From NCBI RefSeq assembly GCF_964340395.1, contig NC_135562.1:11287134-11351133 (forward strand): a DNA stretch of 64,000 nt, given 5' to 3'. Below are positions 39,133 to 50,313 of the stretch, piece by piece. The position numbers and the translations under genes were made by a program. The DNA comes from Glandiceps talaboti (taxonomy: Eukaryota; Hemichordata; Enteropneusta; Spengelidae). Position 1 is the first letter of the stretch; the number at the start of each line of letters is the position of its first letter. Below the pieces are notes generated by a model. It was given only the letters and a program-made list of their open reading frames with translations, was not told the origin of the DNA and searched no databases.

Positions 39133-39321
39133 TGTCTGTCTGTCTATGTATGTATGTATGTATGTATGTATGTATGATGCTAATTTCGTGTATGTTTGTG
39201 TGTATGTATGTGTATGTTTGTGTGTATGTATGTATATGTGTGTGTATGTGTGTGTGTGTGTGCGTGTATGTGTGTGTGTGTGTATGTGTGTGTATGTGTG
39301 TGTGTATGTGTGTGTGTGTGA

Positions 39322-39410
<89 letters not shown>

Positions 39411-40764
39411 TACAATCAGAATCTATTGAAACAAATCGTAAAGCTAAAGTGTCGTAATTTTATCCTATGGAGAACATACCCTAACAATGACATTAATATT
39501 GACTAGCAGTTGTAAAAACCACCAAGCTGGCTGAGGCTGTCACTAAACTATATGCATTCTTATATGTGCACAACATCAACATAAAACTGATGTACAATGA
39601 TATCCTTATATCTCTGCTATTTAGTAGATGTTTGACATGTACTTGTATTTGTTCGTGTTTTAATTGCATGCCATATATATTGTATTAGGGGATTGTTTAT
39701 CCAAACTTGGTCAGTACGAAGCAGCTGAAACTTGGTTTCAGAAAGCATTATCAGTGAAGGCAGATCATGTACCTGCTTATTTAACCTATGCACACCTGCT
39801 AGATACGACTGTAAGTATACTAATTATCACAACAGCCAATCAAATTTTATGTAGCTTGGTTACAATCAGCTTTTCTTGCAATATTTGCCAAGAAATTCGC
39901 ATGTGCTATTTAGTGGACAAGCTGTGTATGAAGAAATATATGTATTTGTTTGTTGCTGCATTCAGAAGGACATTGACTTTTGTACATAGTGAATAGATAC
40001 TGCAAAGACTTTATTAAAAGAGATATAGCAAAACATAGGTAAAACAGTCCTTTAAGCTGTAATGACATGTTAGACGGGAACATCACTCCAGGAAACAGAC
40101 ATTTTCATAGACTGTGGGTTCTGGAGGGTCATTTCATGATTTTACATCATCTACAATTACTTTTTAATTAAATGTGTTTTCAGAGAAACAACAAGTTGAT
40201 CTTGTGCCTTTATAGGGTATCTTTGCTATGGTGCCAATGCATCATGGGAGCCAGCAGAAATAATATATTCATGGCTGAACAATGAATTTTAATGACTCCT
40301 GAGTGCCGCTTCAGTGTAAAACATGTGTCATGAATATTCATTGACTCTCCAGAACCCAAAGTTCATGAAAATGCCTTTATTTCCTGGAGTGGCGTTCTCC
40401 TTTAGGAGAAATTTACCTATTTTACCATTTTTATACATATTGATAGCTATGTGAAATGTCCGTTAGTTGCTGTACTATTCATGATATGGCTTATAACACT
40501 TCTGATAATGTGTACAGTTGTATAATTGTTTCTGGTTTTCACCAAAGGGAAGAAATGAAGAAGCTGAACGTATGCTGAATAAGGCTTTAAGTTTAGAACC
40601 TAACAGTTCAAGTGTCTACCAACACTATGGTGAGTATGTGTAGTGACTATCTATATGATGCAAACATACACACAAACAAACAAACACTCAGATAGACACA
40701 GGCAGACATACACTAAACAGATACATACAATATCAAACAAGTGTTCATACATACATACATACAT

Positions 40765-40832
<68 letters not shown>

Positions 40833-42088
40833 CTGGCATACATTCACAGTATGGAGAGACTAAGGTCAATACAACTTCCATGTTATTTAATTCTGCTATG
40901 ATTTGATGGTATATCTATATCTTTTATTATTAGGTCAACACTATGCTCAGAATGAGAAGTATTCAGTTGCAGCATCTATGTATCAGAAGGCAGTAGAACT
41001 GAATGGTGATGACTTTGACATTGTCTTCAATGCTGCCAATGCACACAGACAAGCTGGACTCAAGGAGAAAGCTGAGGTGTATTATTGGAAAGCTGTACTA
41101 CTAAAACCACAGGTAATGGCAAATGTTATCAACTCTGTTCAAATACATTTCAGGCATATTCAGAACATTGCAGCAAAGATCATCATGTGGGCCAAGAAAT
41201 ATGATCACATAGCAACAATCCTTAAAGCACTCCACTGGCTACCAGTACAGGATAGAATTATTTTAACTTTTGTTGATCACTTACAAATCTCTGAATGGTC
41301 TGTTGCCAACCTACATATCTAACCTAATTCACATGAAGGCAACTCCCAGGATGAACCTAAGTACAAACTAGTGTCATATGGTGCATGTGTTCTTATGTGC
41401 TGCACCCCATCTATGGAATACACTGCCATTAGAAATATGACAAAAACCAACAGCTGATGCTTTCAAACAGAACTTGAAGACATGTCCTTTCTCCAGTCTC
41501 AGTCTGTACAGCACCTCTGAACTCAACATCGTAGTGGAAACTGGTTCTTTATAAATTCACTGATTGATTAATTGATTGATTGATTGATTGAATTTCATTC
41601 ATTTGTGTCTTACATATGAATACATTTAATTCCTTTGTTAATTGTTATTACTGGTCTTACTGTTAATCAGTGCAAGTGTGCACCCTCTAAGTCAGTTTGA
41701 CAAGTCACTGATGCACACTATTTCTAGTGACACACTAAAATTTGGTGTTCCCCTATCTCTTACTATGTGGTGACACAGAAATGGCAGTTTTATTGTACTG
41801 ACCCACAACAACAAAATTTGGCTATCCGATGATTAGAGGGCATACTGGTGTCAATGAAGCCTGGTGTATTTCTGAATACCTATAAATTAAACCCTGTATT
41901 GTTGTTGCTGTTGTTTTTGTTTGTAGGAGCCCAGTGCACATCTGAATCTTGGAGCAATGCTTCATGTGAATGGCAAACTAAGGGAAGCTGAACTACAGTA
42001 TATGAAAGCATTGAAGCTAAAACCAGATGATGAAATCACAAAGTCTAATCTCAAGAAGGTCAGAACTCTAATCAATAAAAGTAAATGA
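29905..42088 (+). CDS. TMTC2: Transmembrane and TPR repeat-containing protein 2 (first exon missing)
   Basis: ER multi-pass protein of the TMTC family, linked to O-mannosylation of cadherins. Exons: 29905-30517, 31831-32593, 34848-34962, 35405-35490, 36110-36294, 36774-36852, 39689-39810, 40548-40629, 40934-41112, 41927-42088; all GT-AG, phases agree, 794 residues. The first exon starts at the human SRAIKTNQD point (here RAIQKNQDLLPETPW) and reads NDFWGTPLTHSGSHKSYRPL and ATHPIHTEAVAGVVGRAE, almost identical to human TMTC2. Exon 2 of this list covers the DUF1736 region (SDNPASNSSSTLTRSLTY, LLSFDWSMEAIPLLES) and several membrane spans, with VGFVVAERVLYIPSMGYSLL. The rest is about eight TPR units (AWGNLANILKSQGKVEEAEM to SAHLNLGAMLHVNGKLREAE). 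Human has 836 aa, so about 28 N-terminal residues, including the first lumenal acidic pair, are missing here. Confidence 0.95.
30679..31429. repeat. 51-bp minisatellite inside an inverted-repeat element
   Basis: About 13 units of CACAATAAAGATAACACACA.. ending CAGTGTCTGCTCTGTAGA. The right edge (31369-31429) is an inverted single copy, and the left edge carries the same extra TGAGATAGACAC as its mirror. The 51-bp period (divisible by 3) creates long spurious open frames on both strands. In the first TMTC2 intron seen. Confidence 0.9.
32560..33060 (+). repeat. 105-bp array covering the exon 3 donor of TMTC2, 5-6 copies
   Basis: Unit: GAAGTGGTATTGCTACAAAC..CCACCAAAGG (exon end, SGIATNPPK), then GTAAGATTGCAGCCAGG and intron sequence to TTAACATTGCATAG. 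The first copy is the real exon end (donor at 32594); later copies keep the exon piece and GTAAGA donor. Confidence 0.93.
33218..34690. repeat. 30-bp minisatellite, about 48 copies
   Basis: Unit GTGACCAGTCAGCACGAATA plus TATTTTCATT, very uniform. Variant units (CATAGTGACCAGTCAGTACA) recur near 33587, 33737 and 33857, showing block duplication. Because 30 is divisible by 3, open frames of over 400 codons run on both strands; they are not genes. Fills most of a TMTC2 intron. Confidence 0.97.
35093..35230 (+). mobile_element. SINE tail fragment
   Basis: GGGGACCTGTTAGGATAGAGG and GCTATGTGAAGGATTTAAT match the SINE at 16575-16826 in the opposite orientation; the tRNA-like head is absent. Confidence 0.55.
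35501..35711. mobile_element. Foldback element, about 95-bp arms
   Basis: CAATCTGATTAAAAATCTGA.. through GCCTTTATTTACCTCTG is mirrored by CAGAGG-like TAGAGGTAAATAAAGGC.. to TAATCAGATTG, with AGTGATCGCCG / CGACAATCACT near the loop. Starts 11 bp after the donor of the TMTC2 exon ending at 35490. A degraded relative is at 45224-45425. Confidence 0.8.
36407..36652. repeat. Degenerate GATGAC/GACAACAATG simple repeat
   Basis: Imperfect trinucleotide-type repeat with a roughly 100-bp second-order period (ACACATTGACGGTGACGACG recurs). No gene; in a TMTC2 intron. Confidence 0.85.
36833..37200 (+). repeat. 42-bp array covering the exon 7 donor of TMTC2, 8-9 copies
   Basis: Unit: AGTTTATATAACATGATGG (exon end, SLYNMMG) followed by GTAAGACTCCTTATCTTATC. 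The first copy is the real exon end (donor at 36853); later copies diverge gradually but keep GGGTAAGACTCC. Confidence 0.92.
38658..38855. repeat. 63-bp tandem repeat of a MITE half, 3 copies
   Basis: GACAGCTAGTCTGCAAGGTA..GGGCRCCCTCACACATTGG..CAACCCCTCCCA repeated three times; matches one half of the 107-bp MITE at 23246-23352. Confidence 0.85.
39097..39404. repeat. Compound GT/TATG microsatellite
   Basis: GT runs interleaved with TCTG, TATG and GTGTATGT units. Open frames on it are artefacts. Confidence 0.97.
40072..40405. mobile_element. MITE, CACTCCAGGAAATAAAGACA family, full copy
   Basis: About 60-bp inverted arms: GGGAACATCACTCCAGGAAA..GGGTTCTGGAGGGTCA at the left, TGACTCTCCAGAACCC..TCCTGGAGTGGCGTTCTCC at the right. 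Non-coding, about 334 bp, in a TMTC2 intron. Confidence 0.8.
40747..40830. repeat. TACA/CA microsatellite
   Basis: TACA units followed by a CA run, in a TMTC2 intron. Confidence 0.95.
41130..41596 (+). mobile_element. LINE 3' end (CR1/L2-like), 5'-truncated
   Basis: Starts within 20 bp of the TMTC2 donor at 41113. Translation gives IQNIAAKIIMWAKKYDHI then ILKALHWLPVQDRI, the conserved C-terminal end of ORF2 after the reverse transcriptase in CR1/L2/Jockey-type LINEs. In another frame it reads CAAPHLWNTLPLEI and FKQNLKT. The frame is broken at least twice. It ends in a TTGA repeat tail (CTGATTGATTAATTGATTGA), typical of CR1/L2 microsatellite tails. Confidence 0.75.
41677..41845. mobile_element. 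MITE with GTATGCCCTCTAA ends, copy 2
   Basis: Matches 13657-13870: CACCCTCTAAGTCAGTTTGA, AAAATTTGGTGTTCCCCTAT and the right end TTAGAGGGCATAC; one internal block is missing. Confidence 0.75.
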
Positions 42089-42186
42089 ACAGAACAAGAG
42101 CCACTGTTGGTATTTTAGTCTTCGTTTGTCAGGATTTTGTAACTAGTCTTGGAGATATAAAGTGAGACAGAAATTCATATTACTAT

Positions 42187-42493
42187 GGTAACATAGTCTT
42201 CGGTTTACTAAGATAGACACAAACTAAAACTACAACAGTGATCAACAGATATAACAGTGATAAACTATTGAATGGATATTGGACTAATTATCGTCTCAGT
42301 AGGGAGGCCTCTGTAGAGTTTTATTGACAAAGTTCCATGAACTTCCAATGTACTATTTTGGGACTTCCAATGTTCATACTATCTTGATCACAGGGTGATT
42401 AGAGGAACCACTATGACCCACTTGTGTAATCTACCACACTGAAGAACAATAGATTTAGTTTAGTTTTTATAGTAAACCGAAGGCTGGATTACC
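42187..42493. mobile_element. MITE, GGTAATCCAGCC family, copy 4
   Basis: GTCTTCGGTTTACTAAGATA at the left, inverted TAGTAAACCGAAGGCTGGAT at the right; the family core is somewhat shortened. Confidence 0.85.
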
Positions 42494-42756
42494 AGTGTCA
42501 TCCAATGGTAATGTCTGATGATACATGTACATGTACATGTTAGTCAATACTCTGTGTACATTGTACAATAAGATATTACAAGTGGAACTTTCTGTACATT
42601 TCAAGCAGCATTTTCAGTAAAGAATGACAAAATGGTTTTGAAAGCTGTTCAACCATTTTATATGTAGTAGTAGGCAGAGCTCATAACAAATGTCATTTAA
42701 TTTTTTATCAGTTAATGAAATCCAAACCTTACACAGCTAAAAATCAAAATGGATTG

Positions 42757-43020
42757 TCAGGACTGACCTGTCCCAGGCATGGTGCCTGCCACAGGTGTAA
42801 TTGAACTGGCATGGTGCAGGCGAGATGGAAGAGGCCTGCCACAAGCCTAACAAACAGGCCTGTCACAGGTCTGACTGGTCAGGCCTGCCACAGGAATGAT
42901 GAAACATGGTGAGAGAAGCCTTACAGCACAGACCTGATAAGACAGGCCTGTCACAGTCTGGCTGGTCAGAATTGCCACTGGCCTGATGTAACAGTCCTAT
43001 CACAGCCCTGTTTCAGACAT
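42757..43020. repeat. Degenerate CAGGCCTGCCACAGG repeat
   Basis: Units of roughly 35-40 bp around GGCCTGYCACAGG, palindromic at AGGCCT; heavily diverged. GC-richer than its surroundings. Confidence 0.75.
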
Positions 43021-43262
43021 GATAATCTTTAGCTGTGTATATTTTGTTGGTTTTGGCAATAAAGCATTGAAATAACACCAACAACTCGCTATCAGATAAT
43101 GATACACATTATTGATTTACCCTTAGCAAAATACTTTATTACACCAACTACTATTGCTTGCACATTTGAATTAATAGTTGTATTAGATATGGCACATATT
43201 TTAAAGCTTTTCACTTGCTGTGAAACTGAAATAAAAGTACTAAAAAAATAGCTTTAACCTTA

Positions 43263-43650
43263 GGGACGATCGCACAATGTCACACAACTTCTTTCATGGG
43301 GGAGGGGGGTCTGGCATCAACAGGATTGTTGAACTTCATTTTGGCTCTTCTAACCAAATTTTGACAGAAAACTTTCACCCCTTCAATGATAACAGCTTTT
43401 GTATTTACTACTGAGATGTTGATAAATTGTATTGTGCTGAATTTCTGTTAGTATTTTAATGATCTAATGTGTTCACAATTATGGTTTTACATTACATTGA
43501 TCATAGTGGTGTGACCGATACAGTTCTCATCATAGTTTGCATCATATATAAATGTTTGATGTCGCACTTGTGAACATTTGTTTATGGGGTAGGGGAGGGG
43601 TTTTGACCTAAATGAATGATGTGCGTTTGTTGAGCTTGTGCGATTGTCCC
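43263..43650. mobile_element. MITE, GGGACAATCGCACAA family, copy 2
   Basis: GGGACGATCGCACAATGTCA at the left, inverted TTGTGCGATTGTCCC at the right; co-linear with 7308-7674. Confidence 0.8.
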
Positions 43651-44096
43651 ATACACAGATATAAGAACAAAGATGTTTACATTTTTCAAAAAAAAAGTTA
43701 ATAAAGCAACCCAACATACATATAATAGTGTGTGTACATAGATTTATTACATGTCTAATAGTTTTTACAAAGGGAAAAATATGGAGTAAAGAGATTTAAT
43801 TTTTTACCTTTTATATAGTGTGTTGTATTTTCAAATTTGTATTGCTTATTTTATTGTTTGTTGTACGAGATATAGATTGTTCTGCTTTGCTTTTATGATA
43901 GTGTGTAACTATGCTAAGTTAAAATTGAAAACCATGCCCGCCTGAAATGGAGTTGTCTGGCATGATAAAAATCTATCTAACATTGCTGCAATTCATCATT
44001 TGGATCAACAAAACCATACTAATATTGCTGCTTTCATTATCTGGATTAACAAAAAACTTACAAACTGTGCTTCAGTCTCTTTATGTGAGATACTAG

Positions 44097-44302
44097 TACT
44101 GTAAACCTAGATATTTTCACCACCAGAAAATTTTACGTTTTTACAGTCTTCAGCTAGTTCTCAAAGGCTTTTATTGATTACCAGACAGGTACATTGTGTT
44201 CATGTACAAGAAGGCATTTTAGTCACTAGTTATTTTTGCATTTTTGTTGTCCAGCAAAATAAGTGAAAATAAGTCTCATGCGAAAATGTCCATATTTACA
44301 GC
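44097..44302 (+). mobile_element. MITE, TACTGTAAACC family, unexpanded copy
   Basis: TACTGTAAACCTAGATATTT at the left, inverted TCCATATTTACAG at the right. Contains a single copy of the segment (GGTACATTGTGTTCATGTAC) that is amplified at 57820-58745. Confidence 0.8.
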
Positions 44303-45223
44303 ACCACTATGTTTGGCTCAGTGCCATATCATTTACAGTGTAACAGTGCTCAGAAGATTACTTACAGAACCAGAAGATGAAATGTAGCAACGTTAGTAAG
44401 GGTTTTGTTTAGCCAGACAATGAAATGTAACAAGCCCAAGGGGGGGGGGGGGGGCAGTCTGTTTCAGGTGACATGATTTTCATTGATTTAGTCTAATTTT
44501 TACTGTCTGAATTTCACCCACCGAATATTGGTGCTAACCATAACATTGTGTGAAAATAGCTAGTATTTAGGTTGTGTGTTTGTATTTGTATTTTATTTTA
44601 AGTGAGTTTATTCTTAGTTTTGAATCATGTTACAATACATATAAGTACCAGTATGTATATTGTGTTTGAGTAAATCTACAAATACCCATGCATTACATTT
44701 TTACCCACCAAAGATATTTTCATACTAAAATATGAAATTTGTATCTCAAGTAAACTCAAAAGTTAAAGAAGTTAAACAGAATGAAATATAACTTTGTTGT
44801 TTTATCGTGACTATTTTGGTTTCAAAACTTATATTCTAAGTTACTATCCCAATATATGTTGACGATCGGATGGTGAGCCATCTGATGAGGGCAGATTAAA
44901 CCGCCGATTCAAACCACAATTTTATGCTTTGTTGGGAGGTTTGACCCATAATATCAAAAAAGTTGCCCTTGTTAGTGTTAGGGCCCACCTCAAAATGGAA
45001 TCGTCAAAAGAAGTTACCTAACTTGACAATGGTAGAGCCTTGTTTGTGTTAGGGCCCACCTCAAAATAGAATTGTTTTTAACTTTGGCGTATTAACTGAC
45101 ATCTTTTACAAATCTGTGTTTTGTAAACAAACTAACAAAAGATTTGTGAGTATGTGTCACTAATTATGTCTCTCCTTGTGTAGTGATAACAAAAGAATTA
45201 CAAGTAGTACCATGATGTAGATA

Positions 45224-45425
45224 CAGTGGGTTTGATTTCTTTTAATTATTTTTTTATTCCTTAGTATATTGTCGTTTGTTTTTGTTTTTATTGTACGAGG
45301 AGTGAGCACATCTTCCCACTCACTCACTCATGGAACAAAAAAATTGAAATAAAAGACAAAAAGACAATATATGAAGGAAACAAAAATAAATAAAGCATCA
45401 AGCCTATTCATACATCAGATTTTAA
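45224..45425. mobile_element. Foldback element, degraded relative of 35501-35711
   Basis: TTTATTCCTTAGTATATTGT.. mirrored by ACAATATATGAAGGAAAC.. and a loop region with GAGTGAGCACATC / TCACTCACTCATGG; ends in CAGATTTTAAT like its relative. Confidence 0.55.
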
Positions 45426-46665
45426 TAAACTCATATTTAAATATAGCCAATAGACAGACATGTGACCAGTACAGCTGATTGTCATGTCTATAGCTGACCC
45501 TTGACCTCTGAGGGTATCTATCCACCGTTTATCATGACATGTTACAATTATTATATCAAGTACTATAATTTATATAAATTATACAGTTCAAGAGTGTGAT
45601 TATCAGGGTTTTATATATACATGACAGAGTCTAGATACAATAATTATATTTGATGGATCTGTACAATTTTATACAAAGATATGATTTAATAAAGAGAATT
45701 CAAATAAGATATTAAAATGTGTAATTGTATATTCTATCATTTTTAGTGTGATTCTTTGAACCATCCTGGTGAATCGTTTAGGTCAACTTTCAACTTTCTC
45801 AGTCAACATCCATCTATCACCAACAAAAGTTCATGTAAACAGTCTGTGAATCATTGCTACAGGCCAATGAAAGGGGGAGGGGAGGGGATCATTTTATGCT
45901 GTATATCACACAATTCTCTGCAATTTGTATACTCAGACATGGATGCTTTCAAGTCAGGTAATTGTCACCAGTGTACAGGGTTTTGTGTAAACACTTTTGA
46001 ATTTTTCAAACTATAGAATTGTTACTGATGAGTTTCTGAATGCCCATTTTCATTGGTTCGTATGCAGGTGGTTTTTGGTGGAAGGAGATAGCAATTTTAT
46101 GAAATCAGATTTCTGAACATGTAAAAGGAAAGGTCCGATCACATAACATTACAATTTCTCATAATAGAATAAATGTATAACAAGTAACTTATACCATTTT
46201 TGAACTCAATTGTTTTTGGTATAGGTTAAAGAGCGGTTTCGTGTTGGGTCTATGGTTTTAGTTTCCGATATCACAAGTTCATGTATGTCGCCATTGTGCC
46301 CCTAAAAGCGCCAACCAGTGTTCAGTTTGAGAAATTGACAATGCCTGTGATGTCACTTCATGCATGAGTGAACAGTATTTCGTGTACGCACTGTAATGAC
46401 GTGTGGTGACCTTGGACTAGCGGATTACCTCTCCCCTTATACCTCCATACCTGAACTTATACCACTTCACATAAAACACTTTGTTCCATGAGTATTTTAC
46501 ACGATTTTATCGGCACTGTGGTATTGCACTGATTCGATGAAATATCCAGATATTGTACTGGTGTGATAAAATACTAACCTAATATCTAAGACAATGCTCT
46601 ACACAAGAAAAATTACGTATTTGTATTGAACATCTAAGCAAAAATTGCATAAAGCACAGAATGAT

Positions 46666-47715
46666 TTAGTTTTGAATGTCATAGAGAACACGGACGGTGA
46701 TACATGTATTGACTCAAGTAGTGACAGCGAGTAAGATTAAAGTGACACTGATAATGAATGGCACTACTGAAGGTGAAGATGATGATGATAATGATGATGA
46801 TGATGATGGTGATGACAACGATATCAGGGAACTTTTTCAAGTGAACAGATCAGACATAGTATGAACAACATGGAAAGCACGTTTTAGATACTAACTAGAT
46901 TGTGTATGATTATAAGAGAAAGGTCACGAGCCAGGTTTGTTTACTGTTTGCTTTCTAATACAGAATCAAAATCATTTAATTTGTATGTATACATATAATG
47001 GGAATATTGATTAACGTTCAGTATATGTAGTTGTCATGAGAAGGGTCATGTTTTACAAAATGGGACAAAGGGGAGGGTCATATTTTACAAATAGGGAATG
47101 GGGGAGGGTCATGTTTTTCTTAACAGACAATGTGTGATTTCCTCCGGCCCTCCCCTTGTAAATACTGAAGGCTCCCCAACAAGCAGGCTTACAAATGGGA
47201 CGATAGTGATAAGTAAATTCACGCAAGACTTTGAGGCACGTGGGGCCATTTTCAAGTCTTGTGGACGAAACAAAACATTTCAGGAGATGACTTAAACATT
47301 TAGAGGACACGAGGATTAAATTTTACTCACCAGTCTGTCACAGAAATTATGGAGAAGCCAAACTAGATCACTATCTGCAAATGCCCATCGACGTACAGTA
47401 CCCATGTCCTCGCACATCATACTGTAAGCCCACGATATGAAAATTGATAAGAACACTAGTTGCACAAGTGTCAGGTGGTTGAAATGAATTGGCCAATCAC
47501 TGACCTGTTGCTCACAATGACTTGCTGATTTGTGAGCATGTCCTCAAACCCAATTGGTCAATTTGTGACCACACAGGTGTGTCCGATATGCATGCCTTCA
47601 TCTTCTAAAGGCTTTCAGTAGTGAGATTGTGGTGTTATTCAGCTGCTATATTTTGTCGAGAACATTTTTCTTTAATAAGATTTTAGACGTGCGATTGATG
47701 TACACGTGGTGTAAA
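46666..47715 (+). repeat. Segmental duplication, copy 1 (partner 54102-55187)
   Basis: About 1.05 kb in the same order and orientation as 54102-55187, from GATTTAGTTTTGAATGTCAT to GTGGTGTAAA, with small indels and substitutions throughout. Its first half is the right part of a TIR element; the second half is unique to the two copies. Confidence 0.85.
46740..47178 (+). mobile_element. Right part of the GGGAGCCTTCAGTATTTACA TIR element
   Basis: Ends TGTAAATACTGAAGGCTCCC; the interior holds repeated GGAGGGTCAT..TTTTACAAA units and a GAT repeat. Matches the complete copy at 52493-53191 in reverse; the left terminus is missing. Confidence 0.65.
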
Positions 47716-47790
47716 AGCACGACGTGAAAGCACGACGTGAAACATCATTGTTGGTATACTTCAAATTATACATTTTAGATTAGTATATGC

Positions 47791-48282
47791 ATGTACCTCT
47801 ATGTATTTCATCGTAATGAATTAGATGAAGGGAGGATTACTCTTGGCATTTTCATTGATTTTTCTAAAGCTTTTGACACTACTACCAACCATGATGTACT
47901 ATTGTCTAAACTTGATCATTATGGTATTAGAGGTTTACCCCTACTCTGGTTTCAGGATTATCTACACAATCGTCAACAGTGTGTGTGTTCTGACAATGTC
48001 AACTCGATGTATTTACCAATAACTTGTGGAGGTCCTCAGGGCTCAGTTCTTGGCCCTTCATTGTTTTTGTTGTACATTAATAATGATATTCCATTTTCGT
48101 CATCAATTTTTGACTTCAGATTGTTTGCAGACGACTCCAATCTTTTTCACACATTTCCTCTAAATCAAAACACCATTGATCTCTCCTCGATATGCCACAA
48201 TTACAATAAAGTGACGGATTGGTGTAACGTTAATAAACTATCAATGAGAAAAAACCCGAAATTTATTGTAATTAGAGGCTGA
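47791..48282 (+). mobile_element. LINE reverse-transcriptase fragment
   Basis: An open frame of 163 codons covers the middle of a non-LTR reverse transcriptase: GIFIDFSKAFDT (motif A), LDHYGIRGLPLLWFQDYLHN, CGGPQGSVLGPSLFLLYIND-like (motif B) and RLFADDSNLF (motif C; the usual two Asp are present), then KVTDWCNVNKLSMRKNP. Resembles the CR1/Jockey/Rex group. The upstream endonuclease and the downstream end are missing, so it is a dead fragment of about 0.5 kb, although this piece has no internal stop. Confidence 0.88.
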
Positions 48283-48338
48283 CGCAGACCAATGACTGTC
48301 AGTGTAAATCTATGTATAGCGGAACCACTGCTACATGT

Positions 48339-48339
48339 G

Positions 48340-48397
<58 letters not shown>
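48339..48397. repeat. CA microsatellite
   Basis: Uninterrupted CA run just after the LINE fragment. Confidence 0.95.
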
Positions 48398-48399
<2 letters not shown>

Positions 48400-50313
48400 C
48401 AAAAACAGGAGAGCTATTCTGACCGATAGGTCGCTTGTTATTTTCCACAATACGACTTCACACAGTGTATTTGGCTTACACTTGTTACGCCTGTCCACTG
48501 ATACAACTGTTTATGGAAATAAAGTTTTGCATTCTGTATAAGAGAGTCAAGTTGGCCACAATCCTAACTAATACTGCAGATTTGATTTTCCTTAAACATG
48601 CAATTGCATGTACCTTACGCAAAATTGAGTAAATAAAGTAGCGGGGATTAATGTCATTGTGAGAGCTTTCATATGAGTAGACAAAAAGGGCAACATCACA
48701 CCATATCGGTATAGCAACGAATCTGACAAATGACAAAAAACAAAACAGCAAAGTGAATATTACTATAAATCTACCAATAGTTGTTTAATATGTTAAGCAG
48801 AGCCGGAGAAAATGTGGCACATAAAACGAACAAACCCCGTTAAAGTAGACACAGAAACGCAGACAATCAGACTGTACAATACCTATTTATTTCGATCAAA
48901 ATGAGTAGTACAGGCTCTTACAAATACATTGTTATATAATAGTCAATGACAAATGAAATATAAAGTATAAAAAAGTTAAAGCAATTGCAAACAGTTTTAT
49001 CAAATTCCAATACAACTCTCAAAGAATGCAAATACTCATAATTGCTTTAATTCACTTGTTTAGGTTGTCATGGTACACATGGCTATCATGCAAATATCTA
49101 ATTAACTTGTCGTCCTCTGAAGCCAGAACTTACGCCATGTTTCATTCAATCTTGTTAATAATTGCCCTTCTTTACTATTAGACAAATAATAGAAACACAA
49201 TCTCACCAGACTCTCATTGACAGAGGTAAATATACGATATAATGGATTAATTTATAAAGTAGATTATAACCTCAAAACATTTCATTCAGTAATTAAAAAA
49301 TATACATTTATCATGTAACATACATTAACAATATCTAATTGAATAATTCAAACAGTAGTTAATGTGTCGGTTCGTGACCATTTAATAGTTAAGTAAACAC
49401 GTGGACGGAAAATGTACTCTACTATTTACAATATGTAATGGATTGAGTTCGAAAGTTCATAACAATACATAATATCTAATTTATGAAATACAAAGTATGA
49501 TATAAATTATCAAATTTACATAATCTATTTAATTACTAATAAAGCAGAACATGACAAGAAAACTAATGGATTTACTATAAATTATCACGTGCAAACAAAT
49601 ACAATACAATTTTGAATGTACAGTCGCCTTTAGGACATACAGTGTCAGATAATTCAAACTAAGCTACTAGCCTAGCCTCGAGAGATGGCTGACGTTATTT
49701 CAATAACAGTGTATACTATTAATTTTTAATTTCGCTCATCATCAAGGCTAGCCACCACGATTAGAACATGCAGTGTTGGCATGACATTCTCATGCACAGA
49801 ACCTGATTGGCCAAATGCATGGGCACAGCTGTCTGGTGATAATTGGTCAAACTTAGATTTGAGATATAGTTCTGATTGGGCAAGAATGTAAGTAACTTGA
49901 CAAACTGAATTGAAACTCCCCCATGAACTAGTCTGTGTATATTTACTTACATCGAACATAAATCTTGCGTTGTAGTGAATTTTTCCCTAGGTCCTAACGA
50001 AGATTCAGATACCGAGAAGTTTGGAATCCTGCGTGGAATGTAAGGAGTTTACTATAGGAACGGACAAGCCTTGGGCGAACACAGACTCAACAGTAACAAT
50101 AATGAAGTCTTTAACCACTTTCAGACTTTTCTTTTCAATATCGCCAGACTTTTGTGCTCGACTGTGTGCAAAGGCGGAGCTTCAAATCTACATGTGCTAA
50201 GTATTTTGTGTAGATTTGACGGCGAGCGAAATTCAAGAAATCACTAATGTCAGTTATAATCGCTAAGATAATGTCAGTTACCTTTAGATTACAAGACTAC
50301 GGGTAGGATAAAT
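48398..50313. other. Gene-free AT-rich region downstream of the GPCR
   Basis: Very AT-rich; TTTATT at 48888 (AATAAA on the minus strand) could serve the GPCR transcript, but that would make a long 3' UTR. No coding exon or clear repeat family recognised. Confidence 0.45.

Larger units (their letters stand above)
42089..46665. other. TMTC2 3' UTR and gene-free repeat region
   Basis: Downstream of the TMTC2 stop; AATAAA at 43059-43064 is a possible poly(A) signal. Holds MITEs (42187-42493, 43263-43650, 44097-44302), a degenerate CAGGCCTGCCACAGG repeat (42757-43020), a poly-G tract (44441-44453), a foldback relic (45224-45425) and a dispersed repeat (45890-46130). I see no gene. Confidence 0.6.

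Noticed and set aside
39015-39506. Cys-Val rich 163-codon frame
   Set aside because: GT microsatellite read in frame.
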